Part shown: positions 5,009 through 12,625 of the stretch, piece by piece
How positions within the stretch are numbered: position 1 is the first letter of the stretch
Layout of the letters: every line of letters starts with the position of its first letter
From: Chelatococcus sp.
Lineage (GTDB): Bacteria; Pseudomonadota; Alphaproteobacteria; Rhizobiales; Beijerinckiaceae
DNA: 13,343 nt
Direction: 5' to 3'
Assembly: GCA_003248805.1 (NCBI GenBank)
Contig: QFQY01000087.1
Span: 1 to 13,343, forward strand
The notes under the pieces: model-generated
The model's database searches: none
The model's input: only the letters and a program-made list of their open reading frames with translations
What the model was told of the DNA's origin: nothing
Position numbers and translations under genes: made by a program

Positions 5009-6460
5009 ATGAGTTCGACATCCTGGAGACTCGGCGATCTCTTTCCCGGCGCGTTCGGCGAGCCCGCGCGCGCCGTGTCCGGCGTCGCCTTCGACAGCCG
5101 CAAGGCCGCGCCGGGCTCGGTGTTCGTCGCCCTTGCGGGCGCCAAGGCGGACGGAGCGCGCTTCATCGCCGATGCCGTGGCGCGCGGCGCGGTCGCCGTC
5201 CTCGCCGGTATCGAGCGGCCGGCCGACCTGCCGGCGGCGGTCGCCTTCGCGCAGGTCGCCGATCCGCGTCTGGCGCTCTCGCTTGCGGCCGCCCGCCTGC
5301 ACCCGCGCCAGCCCGGAACCATCGTCGCGGTCACGGGGACGAGCGGCAAATCCTCGGTCGCGGACTTCACCCGCCAGATCTTCCAGTCGCTCGGACATGA
5401 GGCGGCGAGCCTCGGCACGGTCGGCATCGTCACCGCGAAGGGGGCGGATTACGGCTCGCTGACGACGCCGGACCCGCTCTCGCTGCACGCCTCGCTCGAC
5501 CGGCTGGCGGGGGAGGGCATCACCCATCTCGCGATGGAGGCCTCGTCGCACGGGCTCGACCAGCGCCGGCTCGACGGTGTCAGGCTCGGGGCCGGCGCCT
5601 TCCTCAATCTCGGGCGCGACCATCTCGACTACCATCCGACCGTCGCCGATTACCTCGCCGCCAAGCTGAGGCTGTGGGAGCTGCTGCCGCAGGGCGCGCC
5701 GGTCGTGATCAATCGCGACGAGCCCTATGCCCGCGAGGCCGCCGAGGCGGCGCGGCGCGGGGGGCACCCGCTGATCGCCGTCGGCCGCGAGGGCGAGACG
5801 CTGCGACTCGTCGACATCCGCAGGGAAGGTTTCGCGCAGCGGCTCACGGTCGCCTTCGACGGCGGGACGACCGAGGTGGTGCTGCCGCTGGTCGGGGACT
5901 ACATGGCCGGGAATGCGCTGGTCGCCGCGGGGCTCGCCATCGCCACGGGCGAGATCAAGCCCGCAGCGCTCAGTGCCCTTGCTGGGCTGACGGGCGTGCC
6001 GGGGCGGCTGGAGCGCGTCGGCGAGGCGCGCGGCGGGCTCGTCCTGGTCGACTACGCCCACAAGCCGGATGCGCTCGCAGCGGCGTTGACCGCCCTGCGC
6101 GGCTATGCCTACGGCCGGCTGATCTGCGTCTTCGGCTGCGGCGGCGACCGCGACAAGGGCAAGCGCCCGCTGATGGGCGCGATCGCGGCCGAGAAGGCCG
6201 ATATCGCCATTGTCACCGACGACAACCCGCGCAGCGAGGATCCGGCCGCGATCCGGGCCGAGATCATGGCCGCCTCGCCGAAACTGACCGAGATCGGCGA
6301 CCGCGAGGAGGCCATTCGTGCGGCGGTCAATATGCTGCAGGCTGGGGATGTGTTGCTGGTCGCGGGGAAGGGCCATGAAACGGGCCAGATCATAGGCGAC
6401 CGGACATTGCCTTTCTCGGACCAGGCGGTGGTGCGGACGGCGCTGGCGGAGATTGCGTGA
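5009..6460 (+). CDS. murE: UDP-MurNAc-L-Ala-D-Glu:meso-diaminopimelate ligase MurE
   Basis: A 483-residue Mur ligase that adds meso-diaminopimelate to UDP-MurNAc-L-Ala-D-Glu with ATP in the cytoplasm. Domains in order: a substrate-binding N-terminal domain (FDSRKAAPGSVFVAL at 28-42), a central ATPase domain with P-loop TGTSGKS (109-115), MEASSHGL (176-183) and FLNLGRDHLDYH (198-209), and a C-terminal domain from about 330 with VDYAHKPDAL. The DNPR motif (405-408, DDNPRSEDP) marks the diaminopimelate-adding rather than lysine-adding type, and Lys219 is the likely carbamylated lysine. The P-loop differs slightly from the common GTNGKT. The ATG at 5009 has AGGA 5 nt upstream; an in-frame TTG at 4991 would add six residues and is less likely. 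Its stop shares one base with the murF start (TGATG). Confidence 0.96.
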   Translation: MSSTSWRLGDLFPGAFGEPARAVSGVAFDSRKAAPGSVFVALAGAKADGARFIADAVARGAVAVLAGIERPADLPAAVAFAQVADPRLALSLAAARLHPRQPGTIVAVTGTSGKSSVADFTRQIFQSLGHEAASLGTVGIVTAKGADYGSLTTPDPLSLHASLDRLAGEGITHLAMEASSHGLDQRRLDGVRLGAGAFLNLGRDHLDYHPTVADYLAAKLRLWELLPQGAPVVINRDEPYAREAAEAARRGGHPLIAVGREGETLRLVDIRREGFAQRLTVAFDGGTTEVVLPLVGDYMAGNALVAAGLAIATGEIKPAALSALAGLTGVPGRLERVGEARGGLVLVDYAHKPDALAAALTALRGYAYGRLICVFGCGGDRDKGKRPLMGAIAAEKADIAIVTDDNPRSEDPAAIRAEIMAASPKLTEIGDREEAIRAAVNMLQAGDVLLVAGKGHETGQIIGDRTLPFSDQAVVRTALAEIA

Positions 6461-7881
6461 TGGACAAGCCCCTTTGGACCGGCGAGAGCCTGATCGCGGC
6501 GCTGCAGGCGCGTGCCGACGGCACGGTGCCGGCAGCCGTCACCGGCGCCTCGATCGACACGCGCACGCTGGAGCCGGGCGATGCCTTCTTCGCCATCATC
6601 GGCGAGCGCGACGGCCATGATTTCGTCCGCGACGCGCTGGCCAAGGGCGCGGCGCTTGCGGTCGTCGACGAGGCCCATGCCGCGGCGCTCTCCGGCGCCG
6701 GGCCGCTCGCGGTCGTGCCGGACGTGCTGAAGGCCATGGAGAAGGCGGGCGCGGCCCGCCGTGCCGAGCTTTCGGCCAAGGTCGTGGCCGTCACCGGCTC
6801 GGTCGGCAAGACGGGCACGAAGGAGGCGCTCAGGCTCGTCCTGTCGCGGCAGGGCAAGACCCATGCTCCGGTCGCCTCCTACAACAACCATTGGGGCGTG
6901 CCGCTCACGCTGTGCCGGACCCCCGCCGACGTCGCCTATGGCGTCTACGAGATCGGGATGAACAGCCCGGGCGAGATCCTGCCGCTGGCCAGGCTCGTGC
7001 GCCCGCATGTCGCGATCATCACCACGATCCAGCCCGTGCATCTCGCCGCCTTCACCTCGCTGGAGGGGATCGCCGAGGAGAAGGCCGGCGTGTTCTGGGA
7101 GCTGGAGCCCGGCGGCACGGCGATCCTGAACGCCGACATCCCGCAGGCGGAACTGCTGGAGGACATCGCCAAGTCCGGCCCCGCCGGACAGGTCATCCGC
7201 TTCGGCGAGAGCCCCGACGCCGATGTCAGGCTGATCTCCTGCGCGCTCAAGGCCGACGTCTCGACCGTCGAGGCGAGCGTGATGGGCCAGCCGGTGACCT
7301 ATCGGCTCGGCAGCCCCGGCAAGCATATCGTGCTGAACTCGCTGGCGGTGCTCGCCGCCGTGCATGCGCTCGGCGCCGATCTCGCGCTGGCGGCGCTCGC
7401 GCTCTCCGAGCTCAAGCCCCCCGTCGGGCGCGGCGCGCGCCAGCAGCTCCAGATCGGCAATGGCAGCTTCACGCTGCTCGACGAGAGCTACAACGGCAAT
7501 CCCGCCTCGATGCGCGCCGCGATCGAAAATCTCGGCCGCCTGCCGGTCTCGGGGCGCGGGCGGCGCATCGCCGTGCTCGGCGACATGCTGGAACTGGGCG
7601 CGACCGGGCCGGAGCTGCATCGGGGGCTCGCCGAGGCGGTGCTCGCGAACCATGTCGACAAGGTCTTTGCCTGCGGGCCGCTGATGCGCGGGCTCTATGA
7701 CAGCTTGCCTTCCGATGTCCGGGGGGCTTATGCCGCGCAGGCGAGCGGGCTCGAGCCGCTCGTGCTGGACGCGATCCAGGCCGGGGACGTCATCACGGTC
7801 AAGGGGTCGCTGGGTTCGCGCATGGGGCCGATCGTGAAGGCGATCACGGCCCGCTTCGCGGCCGTGCCGGCGGAAGAATAA
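6460..7881 (+). CDS. murF: UDP-MurNAc-tripeptide:D-alanyl-D-alanine ligase MurF
   Basis: A 473-residue Mur ligase that adds the D-Ala-D-Ala dipeptide to UDP-MurNAc-tripeptide, completing the pentapeptide precursor. The N-terminal domain has SIDTRTLEPGDAFFAI (31-46). The ATPase domain has P-loop GSVGKTGTKE (113-122) and the MurF-typical YNNHWGVPLTL (141-151), followed by EIGMNSPGEI and NADIPQ. The C-terminal domain carries LDESYNGNPASMRAAI and AVLGDMLELG, both characteristic of MurF. The ATG at 6460 overlaps the murE stop by one base; a GTG one codon upstream (6457) is in frame but less likely. Translation is probably coupled to murE. Length is normal and nothing looks damaged. Confidence 0.96.
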   Translation: MDKPLWTGESLIAALQARADGTVPAAVTGASIDTRTLEPGDAFFAIIGERDGHDFVRDALAKGAALAVVDEAHAAALSGAGPLAVVPDVLKAMEKAGAARRAELSAKVVAVTGSVGKTGTKEALRLVLSRQGKTHAPVASYNNHWGVPLTLCRTPADVAYGVYEIGMNSPGEILPLARLVRPHVAIITTIQPVHLAAFTSLEGIAEEKAGVFWELEPGGTAILNADIPQAELLEDIAKSGPAGQVIRFGESPDADVRLISCALKADVSTVEASVMGQPVTYRLGSPGKHIVLNSLAVLAAVHALGADLALAALALSELKPPVGRGARQQLQIGNGSFTLLDESYNGNPASMRAAIENLGRLPVSGRGRRIAVLGDMLELGATGPELHRGLAEAVLANHVDKVFACGPLMRGLYDSLPSDVRGAYAAQASGLEPLVLDAIQAGDVITVKGSLGSRMGPIVKAITARFAAVPAEE

Positions 7882-7901
7882 GACAGAAAGAACTTCCCAC
7901 C

Positions 7902-8984
7902 ATGCTGGTCTGGCTGGCCGATTTCTCCAACACGCTCCCCGTGCTGAACGTGTTCCGCTACATCACGTTCCGCGCCGGAGGGGCGACCGCGACGGCGCTG
8001 CTCGTGGTGTTCTTCTTCGGGCCGGCCGCGATCTCCTGGCTCAGGATCAAGCAGGGCAAGGGGCAGCCGATCCGCACCGACGGGCCGCAGTCCCATCTCG
8101 CCAAGCGCGGCACGCCGACCATGGGCGGGCTGATGATCCTGGCCGGCGTCTTCGTGGCGACGCTGCTCTGGGGCAATCTGCGCAACGGTTATGTCTGGGT
8201 CGTGCTCGGCGTCACCGCCAGCTATGGCGCGATCGGCTTCTACGACGACTTCCTGAAGGTCACGAAGCAGTCGCACAAGGGTTTCTCGGGCAAGGCGCGC
8301 ATCGCCATCGAGGTCGTGGTCGCGCTCGCGGCCTGTGCCGCGATCATGCTGCTGGGACCGCCGGCGATCTCGTCCGGATTTGCCATGCCCTTCCTCAAGG
8401 AAGCGATCATTCCGCTCGGCATCCTGTTTCCCGTCGTCACGGCCTTCGTCATCGTCGGCGCGGGCAATTCGGTGAACCTGACCGACGGCCTCGACGGCCT
8501 CGCCATCGTGCCGGTGATGATCGCGGCGGGCACCTTCGGCTTCATCGCCTACCTGACCGGCAACGCGATCTTCGCCAACTACCTGCAGATCCATCACGTG
8601 CCCGGAGCCGGCGAACTCGCCGTGATCTGCGGGGCGGTCATCGGTGCCGGCCTCGGCTTCCTCTGGTTCAACGCGCCGCCGGCGCAGATCTTCATGGGCG
8701 ACACCGGCTCTCTCGGCCTCGGCGGTTTGCTCGGCACCATCGCGGTCGCGACCAAGCACGAGATCGTGCTCGCCATCGTCGGCGGCCTGTTCGTGGTCGA
8801 GGCGCTCTCCGTCATCATCCAGGTGTTCGTCTTCAAGCGCACGGGCAGGCGCGTCTTCCTCATGGCGCCGATCCACCACCATTTCGAGAAGCTGGGCTGG
8901 ACCGAGCCGCAGGTCGTGATCCGCTTCTGGATCATCTCCGTCGTGCTGGCTCTGGTCGGCCTCGCCACGCTGAAGCTGCGCTGA
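7902..8984 (+). CDS. mraY: Phospho-N-acetylmuramoyl-pentapeptide-transferase MraY
   Basis: A 360-residue integral membrane enzyme with about ten membrane segments, the standard length. It transfers phospho-MurNAc-pentapeptide from UDP to undecaprenyl phosphate at the inner face of the cytoplasmic membrane, giving lipid I. Signatures are SHLAKRGTPTMGG (64-76), YDDFLK (114-119, the Asp pair 115-116), NSVNLTDGLDGLA (189-201, Asp195), NAPPAQIFMGDTGSLGLGG (257-275, Asp267) and the cytoplasmic MAPIHHHFE (321-329). It starts 20 nt after murF. Only a weak purine stretch (AGAAAG, 7885-7890) precedes the ATG, so coupling to upstream translation may matter. It leaves just 2 bases before murD. Confidence 0.97.
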   Translation: MLVWLADFSNTLPVLNVFRYITFRAGGATATALLVVFFFGPAAISWLRIKQGKGQPIRTDGPQSHLAKRGTPTMGGLMILAGVFVATLLWGNLRNGYVWVVLGVTASYGAIGFYDDFLKVTKQSHKGFSGKARIAIEVVVALAACAAIMLLGPPAISSGFAMPFLKEAIIPLGILFPVVTAFVIVGAGNSVNLTDGLDGLAIVPVMIAAGTFGFIAYLTGNAIFANYLQIHHVPGAGELAVICGAVIGAGLGFLWFNAPPAQIFMGDTGSLGLGGLLGTIAVATKHEIVLAIVGGLFVVEALSVIIQVFVFKRTGRRVFLMAPIHHHFEKLGWTEPQVVIRFWIISVVLALVGLATLKLR

Positions 8985-8986
8985 TC

Positions 8987-10426
8987 ATGACGCCCGTCAC
9001 CGTTTTCGCCGGGCGCAAGGTCGCCCTGTTCGGGCTCGGCGGTTCAGGGCTCGCCACTGCGCGAGCGCTCCAGGCCGGTGGCGCCGAGGTCGCGGCTTTC
9101 GACGACAGCGAGAAAAGCCGGGAGAGGGCGGCCGCCGAGGGTATCGCCATCGTCGATCTCGCAGGCGCCGACTGGTCGGACTTCGCGGCGCTCGTGCTGG
9201 CGCCCGGCGTGCCGCTGACGCATCCGAAGCCGCACTGGACGGTCGAGAAGGCGCAGGCCGCAGGCATCGAGGTCATCGGCGACGTCGAGCTGTTCTTCCG
9301 CGAGCGGGCGAAACTGGCCCCTGCATCGCCGGTCGTCTGCATCACCGGAACCAACGGAAAATCGACCACGACGGCGCTGATCGCCCATGTGCTGCGGAAG
9401 TCGGGCCGCGACGTGCAGATGGGCGGCAATATCGGCACGGCCGTGCTGGCGCTCGATCCGCCGGCCGAGGGCCGTGTCCATGTCATCGAGTGTTCGAGCT
9501 ACCAGATCGACCTCGCGCCCTCGATCGCGCCGAGCGTCGGCATCCAGATGAACCTGACGCCCGACCATCTCGACCGCCACGGCACCTTCGAGCAATACGG
9601 GGCGATCAAGGAGAGGCTCGTCGCGGCTGCCGACCTCGCCGTCATCGGCGTCGACGACGGGCCTTCGAAGCAGATGGCGCGCCGCCGAGCCGCATCGGGC
9701 CGGCCGCTGGTGCGGATCAGCGGCGAGCAGCCGCTCGACGCGGGTGTCTTCGCGGGCGTCACCGCCAATCAGGGCAGGCTCGACACGCGCATCGTCGAGG
9801 TCAAGGACGGCAAGCCGAAGGTCGTCGCCAATCTCGCCGGCATCGGCAGCCTGCGCGGCGCGCACAACGCCCAGAACGCGGCGGCGGCCTTCGCCGCCTG
9901 CGCGGCGCTGGGGCTCTCTGCCGACGAGATCCAGGCCGGCTTCGCGAGCTATCCGGGGCTGGCGCACCGCATGGAGGAAATCGGCCGTGTTGGCCGTGTC
10001 GTCTTCATCAACGACTCCAAGGCGACGAATGCGGATTCCACGGAAAAGGCGCTGACCTCTTTCCACGGCATCTTCTGGATCCTCGGCGGCAAGGCGAAGG
10101 AGGGCGGCATCGAGTCGTTGCGCCGCTACTTCCCGAACATCGCCGGGGCTTATCTGATCGGGGCTGCGACCGACGAGTTTGCCGCGACTTTCGACGATGA
10201 CGGGCGCATCACGTATGAGCGCTGCGGCACGCTGGACAAGGCTGTCGAGGCCGCGACGAAGGATGCGCTGGCTCATGAAAGGCGCGGCGAGATTGCGGTG
10301 CTGCTCTCGCCGGCCTGCGCTTCCTTCGACCAGTTCCCGAACTTCGAGGTCAGGGGCGACACGTTCCGCGCACTGGTGAAGGCGCTGCCGGGGTTCGAGG
10401 CGTTCGGGGCAAAGCAGAACGATTGA
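8987..10426 (+). CDS. murD: UDP-MurNAc-L-alanine:D-glutamate ligase MurD
   Basis: A 479-residue Mur ligase that adds D-glutamate to UDP-MurNAc-L-Ala in the cytoplasm. The N-terminal Rossmann-like domain begins KVALFGLGGSGLATARAL (11-28). The ATPase domain has P-loop TGTNGKSTT (120-128), GGNIG (146-150), ECSSYQID (168-175) and NLTPDHLDRHG (189-199). The C-terminal domain has HRMEEIG, INDSKATNAD and LGGKAKEGG, all MurD-like, and ends with LSPACASFDQFPNFEVRGD. The ATG at 8987 follows the mraY stop after 2 bases with no clear Shine-Dalgarno sequence, consistent with coupled translation. In most dcw clusters ftsW follows at once; here a 192-base non-coding region and an ABC exporter gene intervene. 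Confidence 0.97.
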   Translation: MTPVTVFAGRKVALFGLGGSGLATARALQAGGAEVAAFDDSEKSRERAAAEGIAIVDLAGADWSDFAALVLAPGVPLTHPKPHWTVEKAQAAGIEVIGDVELFFRERAKLAPASPVVCITGTNGKSTTTALIAHVLRKSGRDVQMGGNIGTAVLALDPPAEGRVHVIECSSYQIDLAPSIAPSVGIQMNLTPDHLDRHGTFEQYGAIKERLVAAADLAVIGVDDGPSKQMARRRAASGRPLVRISGEQPLDAGVFAGVTANQGRLDTRIVEVKDGKPKVVANLAGIGSLRGAHNAQNAAAAFAACAALGLSADEIQAGFASYPGLAHRMEEIGRVGRVVFINDSKATNADSTEKALTSFHGIFWILGGKAKEGGIESLRRYFPNIAGAYLIGAATDEFAATFDDDGRITYERCGTLDKAVEAATKDALAHERRGEIAVLLSPACASFDQFPNFEVRGDTFRALVKALPGFEAFGAKQND

Positions 10427-10442
10427 CGGGGAGCGCATCGGC

Positions 10443-10573
10443 CAGGACATCTGCGACCCGCAAGACATCCTCGACCCGACGACATCCAGTTTAATAGCGG
10501 CTGCGCGATTCTCGTCCAGCCGGCGACGGAGGGACAGGATGTCGCAGGTGGCGATGTTCGGAGCCATGTCCTG
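10443..10573 (+). promoter_or_regulatory. Structured intergenic region with repeated GACATC and facing inverted copies
   Basis: GACATC occurs three times in direct order at 10446, 10464 and 10481, the first two followed by a similar CGACCCG. Inverted, partly degenerate copies follow at 10537-10543 (GGATGTC), 10552-10558 and 10564-10570. Three RNA pairings are possible: CAGGACAT 10443-10450 with ATGTCCTG 10566-10573 (8 bp); CATCTGCGAC 10448-10457 with GTCGCAGGTG 10541-10550 (10 bp, one G-U); GACATCCT 10464-10471 with AGGATGTC 10536-10543 (8 bp). The second competes with both others. Between the arms are a -10-like TTTAAT (10490-10495) and a GATTC (10507-10511). It may be a regulator-binding promoter, an attenuator of the ABC gene, or an interspersed repeat. 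Confidence 0.45.
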
Positions 10574-10580
10574 CGTCTAG
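10539..10580 (+). CDS. Possible 13-codon leader peptide upstream of the ABC exporter
   Basis: An ATG at 10539 opens a frame for MSQVAMFGAMSCV, ending at TAG 10578-10580, 38 bases before the ABC gene start. It is preceded by GGAGG (10528-10532) with 6 nt spacing, far better than the ribosome site of the ABC gene itself. Its start codon lies inside AGGATGTC (10536-10543), which can pair with GACATCCT (10464-10471). A translated leader peptide could therefore change the folding of this region. No homology is claimed, and a chance ORF of this size is quite possible. Confidence 0.25.
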   Translation: MSQVAMFGAMSCV

Positions 10581-10618
10581 GTTGCCGGCGAACCCTTCGC
10601 TTCATCCCCGGATCGTCC

Positions 10619-12481
10619 ATGACCTTTACGGCCCTGCCGGCCTCGAAGAGGCCGTCCTATCGTCAGCGCTTCGCGACGCTGGCGCATCTGCCGCGCCTGC
10701 TGCGCTCGCTCTGGCGGGCGAGTCCGCCGCTGGCGGCGACGGTGCTGCTGTTGCGGCTGCTGCGCGCGGTGCAGCCGGCGCTGGTGCTGTTCATCGGCAA
10801 GCTGATCGTCGACGAGATCGTCCTGCAGTCCAGAACGGTCGCGCCGGGGCCGGCCCTTTCGGACTGGCTGGCGAGCGGGCGCCTGTCGGCACTGGCGGGA
10901 TGGATCGCGCTCGAGGGCGTGCTGATGGTCGGCGCCAATCTGCTGCAGCGGGCCGGTACCCTGGCGGAGGCGCTGCTGTCGGAGCGACACGGCAACCTGC
11001 TCGGCGTCCAGCTGATCGAGCAGGCCGCCCGTCTCGACCTGAAGGAGATCGAGGCCAGCCAGGCCCAGGACAAGCTGCTGCGCGCCCGCATCCAGACGAT
11101 GAACGGCAACCCGCTGATGGGTGCGGTCCTGTCGCAGGTCCAGAATATCGTGACACTGGCGAGCTTTCTGCTCGGCCTGACCTTCTACGTTCCGGCCCTC
11201 GTCTGCCTTGTCGTGGTGGCGCTGTTGCCGGCGCTGCTCTGCGAGCTGCACTTCAACGAGAAGACCTATGAGTGGAACGTTGCCGTCACGCCGGAACGGC
11301 GGCAGATGGAGTATATCCGCCATATCGGCTCGGCTGCCGACTCGGCCAAGGAGGTCAAGCTCTTCGGGCTCGGGGGATTCCTCTCGGCCCGCTTCGCCGC
11401 TCTCGCGGGATCCCTGTTTCGCAGCCATCGGAGCCTGGCGATCAGGCGCGCGGCCTGGAGCAGCCTGTTCGGCGCCATCGGCTCGCTGGCCTATTACGGT
11501 GCCTATGCCGTGGTTGCGTTCAGCGCCGTGCGCGGTGAGGTCGGTCTCGGCGAACTGATCTTCGTCACGGGCTCGCTGCTGCGGCTGAACGCGTTGTTCG
11601 AAGGCGTCATCATGGGCCTGGCGCAGATCGCCTCGCAGGCGCAGTATCTCGACGACTTCTTCTCCTTCATGGACCTGCGCTCGTCGATGCCGGCCCCGGA
11701 CAAGCCGCTGGCGTTTCCGGCGCCGCTGCGCCAGGGCGTCGTCTTCGACAATGTCGGCTTCCGCTACCCGGGCAAGAGCGAATGGGCCTTCCGCCACCTC
11801 AGCTTCACGCTCCCGGCGGGTGAAACGCTGGCACTGGTCGGCGAGAACGGCGCCGGAAAGACGACCATCGTGAAGTTGCTGACGCGCCTCTACGATCCCG
11901 ACGAGGGCCGAATTCTGGTCGACGGCGTCGATCTGCGCGACATCGACCTGGAGGAACTGCGCAACCATGTCGGCGCGATCTTCCAGGATTTCATGCGCTA
12001 CAACGTGACGGCGCGTGAGAATATCGGGATCGGGCGTATCGCCGGGATCGACGATCTGCCACGCATCGTCGACGCGGCCGCCAAGAGCCTGGCCGATCCG
12101 CTGATCGCGAAGCTGCCTCAGGGCTATGACCAGATGCTGGGCCGGACCTTCGCGCAGGGGCTCGATCTTTCGGGAGGCGAATGGCAGAAGGTCGCGATCG
12201 CGCGGGCTTATTTCCGCGATGCCGAGATCCTGGTCCTCGACGAGCCGACGGCCGCACTCGATGCTCGCGCCGAGGCTGAGATCTTCGAGCGCTTCCGCAA
12301 TCTGAGCGCGGCAAAGACGGCTCTGCTGATCTCGCACCGCTTTTCGACCGTGCGCATGGCCGATCGCATCCTGGTCCTCGAAGGGGGCGTCATTCTCGAA
12401 AGCGGCAGCCATGCCGAACTGATCGCGCTCGGCGGGCGCTATGCCGAGCTCTTCGATCTGCAGGCGGCGGGCTTCCAGTAG
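10619..12481 (+). CDS. ABC exporter half-transporter (fused permease and ATPase)
   Basis: A 620-residue type IV (MsbA-like) ABC exporter half, expected to work as a homodimer in the inner membrane. The membrane domain spans about 30-345, with hydrophobic segments near 38-62, 92-112, 180-208 and 285-303. The nucleotide-binding domain (about 373-620) is complete: Walker A GENGAGKT (408-415), Q-loop Gln456, signature LSGGE (517-521), Walker B ILVLDEPT (537-544) and switch His573. There is no N-terminal C39 peptidase domain. Substrate is unknown; relatives export peptides, lipids or drugs. The ATG at 10619 has only a weak GGA upstream. Its place between murD and ftsW is not part of the usual dcw cluster, so it is probably an inserted accessory gene. 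A terminator-like hairpin follows. Base composition looks like its neighbours, arguing against very recent transfer from a distant genome. Confidence 0.93.
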   Translation: MTFTALPASKRPSYRQRFATLAHLPRLLRSLWRASPPLAATVLLLRLLRAVQPALVLFIGKLIVDEIVLQSRTVAPGPALSDWLASGRLSALAGWIALEGVLMVGANLLQRAGTLAEALLSERHGNLLGVQLIEQAARLDLKEIEASQAQDKLLRARIQTMNGNPLMGAVLSQVQNIVTLASFLLGLTFYVPALVCLVVVALLPALLCELHFNEKTYEWNVAVTPERRQMEYIRHIGSAADSAKEVKLFGLGGFLSARFAALAGSLFRSHRSLAIRRAAWSSLFGAIGSLAYYGAYAVVAFSAVRGEVGLGELIFVTGSLLRLNALFEGVIMGLAQIASQAQYLDDFFSFMDLRSSMPAPDKPLAFPAPLRQGVVFDNVGFRYPGKSEWAFRHLSFTLPAGETLALVGENGAGKTTIVKLLTRLYDPDEGRILVDGVDLRDIDLEELRNHVGAIFQDFMRYNVTARENIGIGRIAGIDDLPRIVDAAAKSLADPLIAKLPQGYDQMLGRTFAQGLDLSGGEWQKVAIARAYFRDAEILVLDEPTAALDARAEAEIFERFRNLSAAKTALLISHRFSTVRMADRILVLEGGVILESGSHAELIALGGRYAELFDLQAAGFQ

Positions 12482-12495
12482 CGGCGCCGATCCCG

Positions 12496-12517
12496 CCGGC
12501 TGGCCGGAGCCGGTTTT
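12496..12517 (+). terminator. Terminator-like hairpin after the ABC exporter gene
   Basis: CCGGCT (12496-12501) pairs perfectly with AGCCGG (12508-12513) around GGCCGG, followed by TTTT (12514-12517). This lies 14 bases after the ABC stop codon. The T-run is short, and an alternative pairing CCCGCC (12492-12497) with GGCGGG (12519-12524) exists, so termination may be partial. With the promoter elements downstream it suggests a transcript boundary before ftsW. Confidence 0.5.
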
Positions 12518-12540
12518 CGGCGGGCCGGCGCGGCGTCTCG

Positions 12541-12577
12541 GAATCAATCGGTTAACCATTCATTGACAGTATGATTC
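12541..12577 (+). promoter_or_regulatory. ftsW upstream region: CtrA-type box flanked by two GANTC sites
   Basis: TTAACCA-TTCA-TTGAC at 12552-12567 fits the CtrA box TTAA-N7-TTAA with a single mismatch (TTGA in the second half), and the first half gives the preferred TTAACCAT. GAATC (12541-12545) and GATTC (12573-12577) are CcrM methylation sites on either side. Possible -10 hexamers are TATGAT (12570-12575) and TATGCG (12581-12586); with the latter the CtrA box would overlap the -35 region, the usual place for CtrA activation. CtrA and CcrM/GcrA time division genes in alphaproteobacteria. That they act here is inference. Confidence 0.55.
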
Positions 12578-12625
12578 GGATATGCGGCGCGGCGGGTGCG
12601 TCGTCGCCCGTTCTGGAGCTTTCCC

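Noticed and set aside
10577..12559. A 660-codon reverse-strand open frame almost exactly opposite the ABC exporter
   Set aside because: It is an antisense shadow of a well-supported gene. Its translation is low-complexity in Arg, Gln, Asp and Ala with no recognisable motifs.
10427..12625. Insertion sequence or transposon ends around the ABC gene
   Set aside because: I looked for terminal inverted repeats, a target-site duplication and a transposase and found none. The inverted repeats at 10443-10573 lie on one side only.
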